Positions 44,433 to 53,808 of a stretch of DNA of 64,000 bases are shown here, piece after piece (the stretch's first letter is position 1; every line of letters begins with the position of its first letter). The notes under the pieces are model-generated. The model did no database searches and was not told the DNA's origin. It saw only the letters and a list, made by a program, of their open reading frames with translations. Position numbers and translations under genes: made by a program. This stretch comes from Chryseobacterium aquifrigidense. Lineage in GTDB: Bacteria; Bacteroidota; Bacteroidia; Flavobacteriales; Weeksellaceae. The stretch covers positions 1 through 64,000 of the forward strand of contig NZ_VFPD01000005.1 of NCBI RefSeq assembly GCF_006716485.1, read 5' to 3'.

Positions 44433-45744
44433 AAGGAATTGATATTTTAAAAGTACTGCCTGCATGAAGCTGGCTGGAAACCTCTATTTTACCACCATAA
44501 TTGGTAATGATTTTTTTTACAAAATAAAGTCCCAGCCCAAGACCTTTGCTGTTGTGAATATTGTTATTCTGTATTCTGTAGAATTTTTCAAAAATATGAT
44601 TCAGTTCTTTTGTTTCCATACCCTGGCCATTATCTGAAACTTCCATTTCCAATTGCTGAGAAAGATTTCGGATATATATTTTAATAGCCGATGCACCGTA
44701 TTTTACACTGTTTTCGCAAAGATTTTTAATGACCGTTTCCATCAGGTTTTTATCAAAAGGAAGTTTTTGTGAAACTGTATTTTCAAGGTTAAAATCAATG
44801 TTCGGGTAAGTCACCGCAAGATCCTGAATGAAAAAATCCCAGTCTTCAGGTTGTATTTCAACCATTTCATCCGGCATTTCATCTTTATGAAGCTGAACCA
44901 TCAGGCTTTCCAGCCGTGAAATCTGTCTGTCAATAAGAGGAAACGTTTCAGGATTCCATTCTTTTTTTAATGCTTTGGAAGCTATTTTTAAAGTAGCGAT
45001 AGGCGTTTTAAACTCATGCGAAATGTTATCCACAATGCTGTGGAGAACTTCTACCTGCTTCTGCTGCTGAATCAGATTTCTGATCGTGAAGATATAAAGC
45101 AAAAGAACTCCTGCAAGAAGTATAATACAACAAATGATCAGCAGGGTAAGCTCTTTGAAAACAATACTTTTTATATTTCTGATCTCAAAATCTGTCTGGG
45201 TTTTAACAAGAAAAGTATTCTTTTTTTCAACATGCCCTTTATCCGTGTCATTTCTTTTGGTGGTTGAGGTTTCCCAACTTCCGTTACTCGCAATACGCGG
45301 ATTTTTAAGCTTATCCTGCGTTTCAAAAATAATAATAGGTTCGGTAATTACTTTTGTGCTGTCCGGCAAATGAACAATGGAAAGATATCTTATTCTCGCA
45401 GAGATTTCATAACCGTCTTGCTGGTGACGGCTGTCGATATAATGAATCAGTCTTTCTCTGGCAGATTTTCTGTTTTCTATGAAATGATTTAGAAAATCCT
45501 TTCTGTTGATTTCCTTATTATGGTACTTGATAATGATTTCCTGAAGAGAGTCATCATTCCTTTCTTTCACCTCCTGGATATCTTCAAGACTGTCTGTGTA
45601 ATTGGTAAGTCCATCATTTACGGATCTGTAGATATCCCTTTCTTTTACCTGATAGGTCTTATACATAAAGTACACCTGAATTCCCAGTAAAAGCAGGAAC
45701 AAAGCGGCAAAAACCGAAATCAGAATTTTACTCTTGGCTATCAT
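44422..45744 (-). CDS. Sensor histidine kinase (second two-component system)
   Basis: A 440-residue protein with TM1 at about 7-26 and TM2 at about 197-219. The ~165-residue periplasmic region between them has no recognised fold. The HisKA motif ISHEFKTPIAT gives His243, followed by N box LCENSVKYGA and GLGLGLYFVKKII. It pairs with the overlapping OmpR-type regulator. Divergent from the GLPGLI gene, as the first kinase is from DUF1573. Confidence 0.93.
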   Translation of the reverse strand: MIAKSKILISVFAALFLLLLGIQVYFMYKTYQVKERDIYRSVNDGLTNYTDSLEDIQEVKERNDDSLQEIIIKYHNKEINRKDFLNHFIENRKSARERLIHYIDSRHQQDGYEISARIRYLSIVHLPDSTKVITEPIIIFETQDKLKNPRIASNGSWETSTTKRNDTDKGHVEKKNTFLVKTQTDFEIRNIKSIVFKELTLLIICCIILLAGVLLLYIFTIRNLIQQQKQVEVLHSIVDNISHEFKTPIATLKIASKALKKEWNPETFPLIDRQISRLESLMVQLHKDEMPDEMVEIQPEDWDFFIQDLAVTYPNIDFNLENTVSQKLPFDKNLMETVIKNLCENSVKYGASAIKIYIRNLSQQLEMEVSDNGQGMETKELNHIFEKFYRIQNNNIHNSKGLGLGLYFVKKIITNYGGKIEVSSQLHAGSTFKISIPYEN

Positions 45745-45793
45745 TAAAACAAAGATAAAACTTTAACATTTTACTGAAATAGTATTTTTGTCA

Positions 45794-45820
45794 TTAACCT
45801 TTTATTAACCTGATGGTTAA
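45794..45820. promoter_or_regulatory. Probable regulator site before the GLPGLI gene: TTAACC direct repeats
   Basis: TTAACC at 45794 and 45805 (11-bp step) plus an inverted GGTTAA at 45815; CATTAACC and GGTTAATG are an inverted repeat with 15-base spacer, as in the DUF1573 site. A -7-like TAATTTTA at 45832 starts after 21 intervening bases from the second repeat. Confidence 0.65.
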
Positions 45821-45858
45821 TGTGTTTTTGGTAATTTTAGAAAATTAATGACCATTTA

Positions 45859-46692
45859 ATGAAAAAGATACTCATTCTTGTAATTCTGATGCTTGGGATA
45901 CACATCAATGCTCAAACCCACCGCTTTATATATGAACTTCAATACAGATTTGAACCTAACGGGACAAATTATGATAAAGAAGAAATGGTGCTGGATATCA
46001 ATCCTGATGAAGTGAAGTTTTATGAATCTGAATTTTTAGCAAGCGATTCCCTGAATATTCTTCATGGGGGAATTTCTTCTCAACATACCAGCCAGTCCAG
46101 GCAAACTATTATCCGAAAAAGAAATTCCAATAAAAATAAAAACTTTGTTCAGATCATGATGATGCCTTATTATTATGTTTTTGAAACGGAGGATAATATC
46201 CGGTGGAAAATAGAGGCTGATACTAAAAAGATCAATAATTATAATTTACAAAGAGCAACTGCTGTGTTTGGAGGAAGAAACTGGAATGCTTGGTTTACGC
46301 CGGATATCAACATTCCTGAGGGCCCCTATAAATTCAGAGGGTTGCCGGGATTGGTTCTGTATGTGGAAGATGACAAGAAAGATTTTATATATTCTTTCTC
46401 CCGAAATAGAAATCTCCCAAAAACATACGATACAAAAAGCTTTCTTGAAAAGCATTATTCACTGGATGCTATTGCCATTGACTTAAAGAAATGGGTAAAA
46501 CTGAATCTGGAGTTTTACAATGATCCATATGCCAGAATGAGAACCGAATTTCAGCCGGACTGGAATGTCCGCATTAATGGGCAGCAAATCAAAAGCAAAG
46601 AAGAATTTGCAGGTTTGACTAAACAAACTCAGATAGACATCAAAAAATATTATAATCCGATAGAACTGGATAAAGCCATTCCTTATCCATAA
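45859..46692 (+). CDS. GLPGLI family protein
   Basis: A 277-residue protein with signal peptide MKKILILVILMLGIHINAQ. The defining motif is intact in KFRGLPGLVLYVED (about residue 155-168), preceded by AWFTPDINIPEGP. The family occurs next to TonB-linked receptors in Flavobacteriia and its function is unknown; here the next gene is such a receptor. Expression probably depends on the divergent two-component operon through TTAACC repeats. Confidence 0.93.
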   Translation: MKKILILVILMLGIHINAQTHRFIYELQYRFEPNGTNYDKEEMVLDINPDEVKFYESEFLASDSLNILHGGISSQHTSQSRQTIIRKRNSNKNKNFVQIMMMPYYYVFETEDNIRWKIEADTKKINNYNLQRATAVFGGRNWNAWFTPDINIPEGPYKFRGLPGLVLYVEDDKKDFIYSFSRNRNLPKTYDTKSFLEKHYSLDAIAIDLKKWVKLNLEFYNDPYARMRTEFQPDWNVRINGQQIKSKEEFAGLTKQTQIDIKKYYNPIELDKAIPYP

Positions 46693-46714
46693 AAAAATAT
46701 ACTCTATTGATTTT

Positions 46715-46746
46715 AAAACCTGAATTTACGAATTCAGGTTTTGTTA
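46715..46746 (+). terminator. Terminator after the GLPGLI gene
   Basis: AAAACCTGAATT and AATTCAGGTTTT around TACG. It separates GLPGLI from the receptor, which therefore needs its own promoter. Confidence 0.85.
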
Positions 46747-46762
46747 TTTTAAAGAAAAGACA

Positions 46763-46790
46763 TTAACCTATCATTAACCCATCGTTAACC
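46763..46790 (+). promoter_or_regulatory. Probable regulator site before the TonB receptor: three TTAACC direct repeats
   Basis: TTAACC at 46763, 46774 and 46785, exactly 11 bases apart. GAATTTTG at 46812, one base off TAnnTTTG, begins after 21 intervening bases. Confidence 0.65.
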
Positions 46791-46863
46791 GAAATTCTCC
46801 CTTTCAATACAGAATTTTGTAGGCATAAAACAGAACAGTGTTTTGTTGGAATAAAAAATAACC

Positions 46864-49233
46864 ATGTATAAAATTCTTTTTTTTCTGTGTTTTCCAGCTT
46901 TGATTCTTGCCCAGAAACAAAAAGCTGGAGGAACAGTTGTAAACACCGAAAACGAAAAGCTTTCTTCCGTAAAAGTGGAGGTATATAATGCTCAAAATGC
47001 ATTAATTAAAGAATTAAAAACAGATGAGAACGGGAATTTTGTACTGAAGGATATAGTAGAACAGGAGGTGAAGCTTGTTATTAAAACTCAGGGATATTCT
47101 TTATTTGAGAAAAAATTGAATGTAAAAGAGTCTGAACCACTCAATATCATTCTTAAAAAAGAATCTAACGAAATAGAAGGAGTCGTGATGACAAAACGTA
47201 AACCTTTGGTGAAAAGAAAGGTAGACCGTCTGGAATTTAATGTGGAAAACAGTAACATTTCTTCGCTCAATGCCTGGGAAATTCTAAAAAATACACCCAG
47301 TGTCACCATCAACAATAGTGTATTGAGTGTAAAGGGAAGTACGGGAATTCTGGTGACGATTAATGATAAAAAAATAATGCTGACAGGAGACGAGCTTAAA
47401 AACCTTCTGGAAAATACACAGGGAGATGAAGTGAAATCAGTGGAGGTGATTACCAATCCGCCAGCAAAATATGAAGCCTCAGGAAGTGCAGTGCTGAATA
47501 TCGTTCTGAAAAAGAATAAAATTGAAGGTTATCGCGGTATTCTTTCATCCAAATATGTGCAGACACAATATGCAAAAGGCGTTTTTGGTGTTTCTCAATA
47601 TTATAAAAAAGATAAACTTTCCTTAATGGGAAGCTATTATAAAGGGCTGGGAACGTACTACCGGGAAGGAACAGATTATGTAAACTATCCGGAAAGCCAA
47701 ACCCGATGGGTCAGTACGATGAACAGGAAGGATAAAAACTATAACCAGAATACCCTGAATTTTAATGCGGAATATGAATTGGACAGCCTGACCAATCTAA
47801 GCCTCAACTACTCAGGGTATTTTTCTCCAAAGTCCTTCGGAACTTATAATGTTCCTACATTGATCTATAACCAGCAGGATATAGTGGAATCTGATTATAC
47901 CACCATCAATGATCACCGTTCACGTTCCATCAACAACTCTGTGAGTTTTCAGATAGACAGAAAACTGAATAAAAAAAGCAGTCTTTCATGGATCAATTAT
48001 TTTACCGGAAATAATGCCGATAAATATCAGAATGTAATTACCCATCTGAATTTTGCAGGCCAGCCACCTAAAGAAGATAACTTCCTTACCCGGAATAAAG
48101 CAGATGTTCAGCTGTATTCCACCCAATTCGATTATCAGTGGAAAGGCGATAAACTGGAACTTGAATCGGGAACGAAGTATAGTTTTGTAAAGACCAGCAG
48201 TACACTTGATTTCTCCGATAATGAGAACGGAATACTCCAATACCGGCCGGAGAAAAGCAGCATTTTCGATTATAAAGAACACAATTTTGCACTATATTCT
48301 TCATTAGCCTATAATATTGGAAAATGGAGTTTCAAAGGCGGACTTCGCGCGGAAATGACAGATCTTGAAGGAGTAGTTTCTGAACCTTATGAATTGAATA
48401 AGACCAACTATTGGAAATTCTTTCCTACTTTTTATGCACAGTATACCACAGAAAATAAACAGGAATTCGGATTCTCTTATGGAAAGAGAATAAGCAGACC
48501 TTCCTATTCATGGTTGAATCCTGCAAAATCTTACTACAATCTGTTTTCCTATTATCAGGGTGATCCGAAATTAAAAGCGACAATTACCCACAACCTCAAT
48601 CTTACTTATTCCTGGAAAGACTGGAATCTCGATTTGTATTATCGAAAAGAAATACATCCGTCCATGGAAATCTCCTATCAGGAACCAAGTACCAACAGTC
48701 TGATCTATTATTTTACCAATATTGAGAAAGGAGAAGCCTTTGGATTAAGCTTATATAAAAATTTCCAGATCAAATCCTGGTGGAATATTATCCTTTCTGA
48801 AAATATTGAGCATAATGAAAATTATTTCAAAGGAATTGACGGAATGTTGTATAAAAATAAAGTCTGGAACTGGGTGTCCAACATTTCAACAAGCTTTACA
48901 TTGGATAAAAACAGCGACTGGAAAATGGAAATGGGGCACCGCTATTATTCTCCGGGCATACAGGGAACTTTCAGAATATCTTCTCTGTGGTCAGCCTATT
49001 TTGTAATGAACAGGAAGTTCTTTAGTAAAAAACTGGAAGCCAGTCTTGTTTTTAGTGATATCTTCAGATCCACAGGGCAGAAGGTCAGCACAAAATATGC
49101 AAATCAGGATAATTATTTTCTTGATTATACCGATACTCAGGGAGTGACATTTTCATTGAAATTCAACTTTGGAAATCAATCGGTTAAAAATGCAAAAACA
49201 ATTCAGAAGACAACTGAGCAGGATAGATTATAG
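46864..49233 (+). CDS. TonB-dependent receptor-like outer-membrane protein
   Basis: A 789-residue protein with signal peptide (MYKILFFLCFPALILAQ). An N-terminal carboxypeptidase-regulatory-like domain (about 22-100), a plug domain (about 115-210, with NAWEILKNTPSVTINN and VEVITNPPAKYEASGS) and a long C-terminal beta-barrel. This is the outer-membrane beta-barrel type common in Bacteroidota (OMP_b-brl_3-like), without the canonical TonB box or a SusD partner. The ligand is unknown. Its own regulator site suggests it is controlled with the GLPGLI gene. Confidence 0.88.
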   Translation: MYKILFFLCFPALILAQKQKAGGTVVNTENEKLSSVKVEVYNAQNALIKELKTDENGNFVLKDIVEQEVKLVIKTQGYSLFEKKLNVKESEPLNIILKKESNEIEGVVMTKRKPLVKRKVDRLEFNVENSNISSLNAWEILKNTPSVTINNSVLSVKGSTGILVTINDKKIMLTGDELKNLLENTQGDEVKSVEVITNPPAKYEASGSAVLNIVLKKNKIEGYRGILSSKYVQTQYAKGVFGVSQYYKKDKLSLMGSYYKGLGTYYREGTDYVNYPESQTRWVSTMNRKDKNYNQNTLNFNAEYELDSLTNLSLNYSGYFSPKSFGTYNVPTLIYNQQDIVESDYTTINDHRSRSINNSVSFQIDRKLNKKSSLSWINYFTGNNADKYQNVITHLNFAGQPPKEDNFLTRNKADVQLYSTQFDYQWKGDKLELESGTKYSFVKTSSTLDFSDNENGILQYRPEKSSIFDYKEHNFALYSSLAYNIGKWSFKGGLRAEMTDLEGVVSEPYELNKTNYWKFFPTFYAQYTTENKQEFGFSYGKRISRPSYSWLNPAKSYYNLFSYYQGDPKLKATITHNLNLTYSWKDWNLDLYYRKEIHPSMEISYQEPSTNSLIYYFTNIEKGEAFGLSLYKNFQIKSWWNIILSENIEHNENYFKGIDGMLYKNKVWNWVSNISTSFTLDKNSDWKMEMGHRYYSPGIQGTFRISSLWSAYFVMNRKFFSKKLEASLVFSDIFRSTGQKVSTKYANQDNYFLDYTDTQGVTFSLKFNFGNQSVKNAKTIQKTTEQDRL

Positions 49234-49307
49234 AATGTTTTTATACAAAAGTTAATTACAGTGAAATATTATCGTGAAATAATGATCGTCTGATGGTACA
49301 TTTTCGC

Positions 49308-49315
49308 TATTTTTG
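49308..49315 (+). promoter_or_regulatory. -7 element of the second M1 peptidase gene
   Basis: TATTTTTG matches the consensus and lies 25 bases before the ATG at 49340; it decides the start in favour of 49340. Confidence 0.55.
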
Positions 49316-49339
49316 ATGCCTATCTTTAAAAAGATCGCT

Positions 49340-51205
49340 ATGAAGAAAATTTTTTCCGGAATGCTGATCGCAGTCTCTTTACTGCAATTATCAGCTCAGG
49401 AATTGTATATGCCGAGGAATATCAAAAAAGCGTATGAAAAAGGTACACGTGATATCTCCGGAGCGCCAGGAAAAAACTACTGGCAGAATAAAGGAGTGTA
49501 TAATGTAGAGGTGAAAGTAGATGCTGCTACAAAAGTGGTTTCCGGAAAAGAAACTATTGTTTATACCAACAACAGCCCGGATCATCTGAATGAGCTTGCC
49601 ATACGATTTGTAAATAACCTTCACAAGCCGCAATCGCCAAGATCAGGATTTGTATCCAAAGATTTCCTTTCATCCGGACTGAAAATTAAGTCTTTTGCTG
49701 TAAACAATGTAAAATATGAAATCAATAGTGACGATTGGAGTACTGTTGAAAAAGTAAAATTAAAATCAGCTTTAAAATCTAAATCAAAAGCTGAGGTAAA
49801 AATAGAGTGGGAATATCCACTGTCGGTTCAGAGTGGAAGAGAAGGACAGATTGATCCTGAAACATTCTACGTGGCATACTCTTTTCCAAGAATTTCCGTG
49901 TATGATGATTACAACGGATGGGATATGCTGCAGCACTCAGACAGACAGGAGTTTTATAATGATTTCAATGATTACAGTTTTGCCATTACCGCACCAAAAA
50001 ATTATGTGGTTTGGGCAACCGGAGATTTTCTGAATCCGGAAGCTGTACTTCAGCCGGAATATTTAAAAAGATATAAAGCTTCTCTGAAAAGTGATAAGCT
50101 GATGCATATTGCTACAGAACAGGAAATGAAGTCCGGAAAAGTAACAAAACAGAATAAATGGAATGTCTGGAAGTTTAAAGCCAGCCATATTACAGATTTC
50201 TGTTTTGCGATGAGTAACCATTATGTGTGGGATGCCGCCAGTGTTCAGTTAAAAACAAAAAGAGCCAGCGTTCAGGCCGGATATCAAAACGGAGCTAAAG
50301 ATTTTGAACATTATGTAGAGTGGATGCGCTACAATCTGGATTGGTTCTCAAAAAACTGGCCTGGTGTAGAATATCCTTACAATGTAATGACGGCTATCCA
50401 GGGATATGCAGATATGGAATATCCTATGATGATTAATGATACCAGTATTCCTGATGATCTTAATGATGCCCGACTTACGGCAGATCATGAAATTGCCCAT
50501 ACGTATTTCCCGTTTTATATGGGAATCAATGAGACCAGATATGCATTTATGGATGAAGGCTGGGCAACCACGCTGGAATATCTTATAGGAATTGATGAAA
50601 ACGGAGAGGCTGCTGCTAAGGAGTTTTATAAAAACTTCCGCGTTAAAAAATGGATCAATGATCCTTCTGCTGAACAGGACCAACCGGTAATTACCATGAG
50701 TACACAGGTAAGCGGTGCCGGATATGGAAACAATTCCTATGTAAAATCTTCATTGTCTTATCTGGCACTGAAAGATTATTTAGGAGATGAACTTTTCAAA
50801 AAAGCATTACATCACTACATGGATAACTGGAATGGGAAACATCCGGTTCCGTGGGATTATTTCAATTCTATGAATACAGGATCAGGAAAAAATCTGAACT
50901 GGTTTTTCCAGAATTGGTTTTATACCAATAATTATATTGACTTAAAAGTTACAGGAGCCTCTCAGATGAATGATATGCTTACCATAAATGTAACAAACGT
51001 AGGAGGTTTTGCTATTCCGTTTGATGCGATATTGTCTTACGATGACGGAACTACAGAAAAGCTCCATTTTTCACCTTCAGTTTGGGAAAAAGATCAGAAA
51101 CTGACCGATCTTGTCATTCCTATTAAGAAGAGAATAAAATCGGTGCAGCTGGACGGAGATATCTTTATGGATTATACTCCGGATGACAACCGTAAAAACT
51201 TATAA
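49340..51205 (+). CDS. M1 family metallopeptidase (second copy)
   Basis: The protein is 621 residues from ATG 49340. An in-frame ATG at 49313 overlaps a TATTTTTG -7 element at 49308-49315 and is rejected. Signal peptide MKKIFSGMLIAVSLLQLSAQ. Zinc motif ADHEIAHTYFPF gives His383, Glu384, His387, with Glu406 in FMDEGWAT. Sequence layout follows the first M1 enzyme (36891) but the two differ clearly. Aminopeptidase activity in the periplasm is inferred from the family. Confidence 0.92.
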   Translation: MKKIFSGMLIAVSLLQLSAQELYMPRNIKKAYEKGTRDISGAPGKNYWQNKGVYNVEVKVDAATKVVSGKETIVYTNNSPDHLNELAIRFVNNLHKPQSPRSGFVSKDFLSSGLKIKSFAVNNVKYEINSDDWSTVEKVKLKSALKSKSKAEVKIEWEYPLSVQSGREGQIDPETFYVAYSFPRISVYDDYNGWDMLQHSDRQEFYNDFNDYSFAITAPKNYVVWATGDFLNPEAVLQPEYLKRYKASLKSDKLMHIATEQEMKSGKVTKQNKWNVWKFKASHITDFCFAMSNHYVWDAASVQLKTKRASVQAGYQNGAKDFEHYVEWMRYNLDWFSKNWPGVEYPYNVMTAIQGYADMEYPMMINDTSIPDDLNDARLTADHEIAHTYFPFYMGINETRYAFMDEGWATTLEYLIGIDENGEAAAKEFYKNFRVKKWINDPSAEQDQPVITMSTQVSGAGYGNNSYVKSSLSYLALKDYLGDELFKKALHHYMDNWNGKHPVPWDYFNSMNTGSGKNLNWFFQNWFYTNNYIDLKVTGASQMNDMLTINVTNVGGFAIPFDAILSYDDGTTEKLHFSPSVWEKDQKLTDLVIPIKKRIKSVQLDGDIFMDYTPDDNRKNL

Positions 51206-51208
51206 ACT

Positions 51209-51235
51209 AAAAGCCTTCAGATTCTGAAGGCTTTT
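51209..51235. terminator. Bidirectional terminator between M1 and PAP2 genes
   Basis: AAAAGCCTTCAG and CTGAAGGCTTTT around ATT, with flanking A and T runs. Confidence 0.9.
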
Positions 51236-51240
51236 TTGTT

Positions 51241-52626
51241 TTAAAAATAGGCTGTTAATCGTAAACCTAGCGTAATATAATTGATTTTTTCTTTAGCAAT
51301 CAGGTTGTTAAGCTCCTGGTCCAGTTCATCACTATCTTTAATTTCATCGCTGAAATAATAGCGGATGGTAGAATTGATCTGATTGTAATCCGTATAGAAA
51401 GTAAGGCCTAATCCCGGATTGAATTTATAGGTCATGGAAGCACCCGTATTCCATCGGAAAGCCGGTTTTGGTTTATATCGGGCAACCTGAAGTTCGTGGT
51501 TGGGAGCATCTATCTCGTCTCCTTTTACAAATACTTTTCCATTGGCAGTGGCAGCATATCCTCCGGTAAGCTTTATAGTAAGCTGCCATTTATCTGATAA
51601 TTCATGAGAAAAATAAGGTCCAATGCCTGCAGAAAGGAATCCCATGGATTGTGTTTTAATTTCATGGTTGCCAAAGTCCTGCCCGTCATCAAATGTTATT
51701 CTTTGAGATTTAATAGGAAAGCTGCTGAAGGCTATATCTGCACCCACACCCCATTTTTTTGAAAAGAAATAAGCCCCTTCCAGTCCTCCCTCGAAACCGA
51801 TTTGTTTTTTATCATCCAGTTCAGATTCTCTCAGGAAGTTGGTTGTCCCTAAAGCGGTCCCCATTTTGAGTGCAAGAAAAGATGGGTAATCGTTACCCTG
51901 TATTCTGGATAACATACTTAAGTTATCCCCTTTGTTTTTATAAATTTTGTCAATAAAAAAGTACCCAAGTTCTGTAGATATAATCCCGATACCTGCACCA
52001 GCCAGGATATCCGGAACCCAGTGTCTGTTGTTTAAATTTCGTCCAAGTCCTGTAAGAGTGGCAGAACCATATCCGGCAATACTATAGGCTGGGTTTACCA
52101 AACCATATTCTTTGTGGAGAAAACTGGCATTAGTAAATGCCATAGCTGCATGTCCTGATGGAAAAGAGTTATTTTTGGATCCATCCGGGCGTTCTACTTT
52201 TGTGGTGTATTTAATAGAATTAACTAAAATTGCCATGATGGCTAAACTGGTACCATAAGATAAAGTAGCCCTCCCGAGATTGTTTCTACCCTTTACACCT
52301 GCCAGCTTTAATCCGTAGACAGCTACAGCAGGAGCGTATTGCAGATAATCATCATATTTCACTTTGAAATTGGGCAGATATCGGTTTCTTACCTCACGAA
52401 TATTCTCTTTTTCTCCCCATGTTGCTGCGGCCGCAGTAAAAAGAAGAGCCGGAGCTACTGATTTTTTTACCCATTCTTTTTGAAAGAAAGGAGTTTTCTC
52501 CTGAATTGTATACCCTGAATTGATGAGTGCCAGATCTTCCTTGAGATTTCGGGATTGGATAGTGTCCTGTGCTTTAATACAGTATAATTGCAATAGTATT
52601 CCTGATGCTAATGCTATTTTTTTCAT
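51241..52626 (-). CDS. PAP2 phosphatase fused to a C-terminal outer-membrane-like barrel
   Basis: A 461-residue protein with signal peptide MKKIALASGILLQLYCIKAQ. PAP2 motifs in order: KVERPDGS (K-x-x-R-P type), SFPSGHAAMAF and the R-x5-H-x3-D element in GRNLNNRHWVPD, spanning about 145-220. Residues about 250-461 are alternating strands ending in LGLRLTAYF, whose terminal Phe is typical of outer-membrane barrels. It would dephosphorylate lipid phosphates (e.g. undecaprenyl-PP or lipid A-like). The fusion places the catalytic part in the periplasm near the outer membrane (inference). Confidence 0.85.
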   Translation of the reverse strand: MKKIALASGILLQLYCIKAQDTIQSRNLKEDLALINSGYTIQEKTPFFQKEWVKKSVAPALLFTAAAATWGEKENIREVRNRYLPNFKVKYDDYLQYAPAVAVYGLKLAGVKGRNNLGRATLSYGTSLAIMAILVNSIKYTTKVERPDGSKNNSFPSGHAAMAFTNASFLHKEYGLVNPAYSIAGYGSATLTGLGRNLNNRHWVPDILAGAGIGIISTELGYFFIDKIYKNKGDNLSMLSRIQGNDYPSFLALKMGTALGTTNFLRESELDDKKQIGFEGGLEGAYFFSKKWGVGADIAFSSFPIKSQRITFDDGQDFGNHEIKTQSMGFLSAGIGPYFSHELSDKWQLTIKLTGGYAATANGKVFVKGDEIDAPNHELQVARYKPKPAFRWNTGASMTYKFNPGLGLTFYTDYNQINSTIRYYFSDEIKDSDELDQELNNLIAKEKINYITLGLRLTAYF

Positions 52627-52665
52627 CTTAGTGGTGTTGAAATTTAAATCGCGTAAAAATATTAA

Positions 52666-52700
52666 AAAAATCTATCCCAAAAATTGAGATAGACTATTTT
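52666..52700 (-). terminator. Terminator of the first M43 protease gene
   Basis: TCTATC...GATAGA stem reading on the minus strand with a T run after it. The stem shares its TCTCAATTTT-type loop with the terminator of the paralog at 54123-54153. Confidence 0.75.
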
Positions 52701-52733
52701 AATATTTTTATAATATTCTGTTGAGGTTAGTGG

Positions 52734-53747
52734 TTATCTCAATCCGGCTCTTGGTCCGGCTGCAGCAACCACAGCCTGCATTCTTGTTTTTTGGTTGGCA
52801 GAGAACATAACCATAGATTTGTCATCTACATAATCCATATAGTTCATGAACATCTGAGAACGGCTTACACCACCACAAACTCTGTTTAGTGGATAGGTAG
52901 GATTTCCATAGTTAGGGCCAGGAGATGTAGGAGTGTCATTAGAGTAATCTGTCTGACATCCGGCATCGGATGATCCCCAAAGGTGTGGAAGGTTTAGGTA
53001 ATGTCCCACTTCATGCGTTACTGTTCTTCCTAAATTGAACGGAGCAGAAGCCCCTGTTTTACCTATATACTGATATCCTATTACAAGACCATCGTACCAT
53101 TGTCCAGCATGTTCAGGATAATAAGCGTAACCTAGTGTTCCAGGCTGGTTGTTTTCGTCAAGGATCGAATTAACCACCCAAATATTCATATTTTTATTGA
53201 CATCAGTAGCATCAATACCTCCTGTACTTGCTTTTTTCATTTGCTCCAGATCGGATCTCCAACCTGTCTTGGTACTTTGCTTGCGGTTGGTTGCTACTAA
53301 TTTAAAACGGATTTTTACATCACCCGCCGCAGCTGGCTGAAACGCTGACGGAATTTTATTAATGTCAGAATTGGTAGCGCCATAATCGGCATTAAGCACT
53401 GCAATTTGTTCTGCAATTCTTGCATCGGAAATGTTTTGAGCAGAAGTATTGTAAATTACGTTAAAAACTACCGGGATCTCAACAGTTCCATCTGCGAGAA
53501 CTTTTCCCACTTTAAGATTTTCTGCAAATTTTTCAGTACCGAATTCTATGTCGGCTATTTTTTGTTGTAATGCAGGGTTTTTCAGAAGCATTGCCTGTCT
53601 GATTTCTTCTGAAGGGCAACTTCTTTTAAGAGCACTCGGAACAGTGTTTTCCTCCCCCGGAGAAGTCTCGCTTTGATTGGTTAAGCTGTCGTTGTTACAC
53701 GCCGACATAAGGCCCAGAATCAGGGCTCCAAATAGGAATTTTTTCAT
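52734..53747 (-). CDS. M43-family zinc metalloprotease lipoprotein, paralog A
   Basis: The protein is 337 residues from ATG 53747. The longer frame to 53807 would add 20 residues, run across the promoter and hide the lipobox. Lipobox LMSAC (Cys17). Metzincin zinc motif HEVGHYLNLPH with ligands His245, His249 and His255 and base Glu246, followed by the Met-turn in FMNYMDYVDD. Pregnancy-associated plasma protein-A type (M43) enzymes cleave proteins outside the cell. It is about half identical to its neighbour at 54177. Confidence 0.9.
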   Translation of the reverse strand: MKKFLFGALILGLMSACNNDSLTNQSETSPGEENTVPSALKRSCPSEEIRQAMLLKNPALQQKIADIEFGTEKFAENLKVGKVLADGTVEIPVVFNVIYNTSAQNISDARIAEQIAVLNADYGATNSDINKIPSAFQPAAAGDVKIRFKLVATNRKQSTKTGWRSDLEQMKKASTGGIDATDVNKNMNIWVVNSILDENNQPGTLGYAYYPEHAGQWYDGLVIGYQYIGKTGASAPFNLGRTVTHEVGHYLNLPHLWGSSDAGCQTDYSNDTPTSPGPNYGNPTYPLNRVCGGVSRSQMFMNYMDYVDDKSMVMFSANQKTRMQAVVAAAGPRAGLR

Positions 53748-53776
53748 ATCGTTATAATATAATTTGGTTGAGGTGG

Positions 53777-53808
53777 TGAAATTATAGTATTTGAAATTAA
53801 TACGCAAA
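53777..53808 (-). promoter_or_regulatory. Promoter of M43 paralog A
   Basis: On the minus strand TTTG (53805-53808), 20 bases, TAATTTCA (53777-53784). The same TTTG-N20-TAATTTCA block precedes paralog B. Confidence 0.65.
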
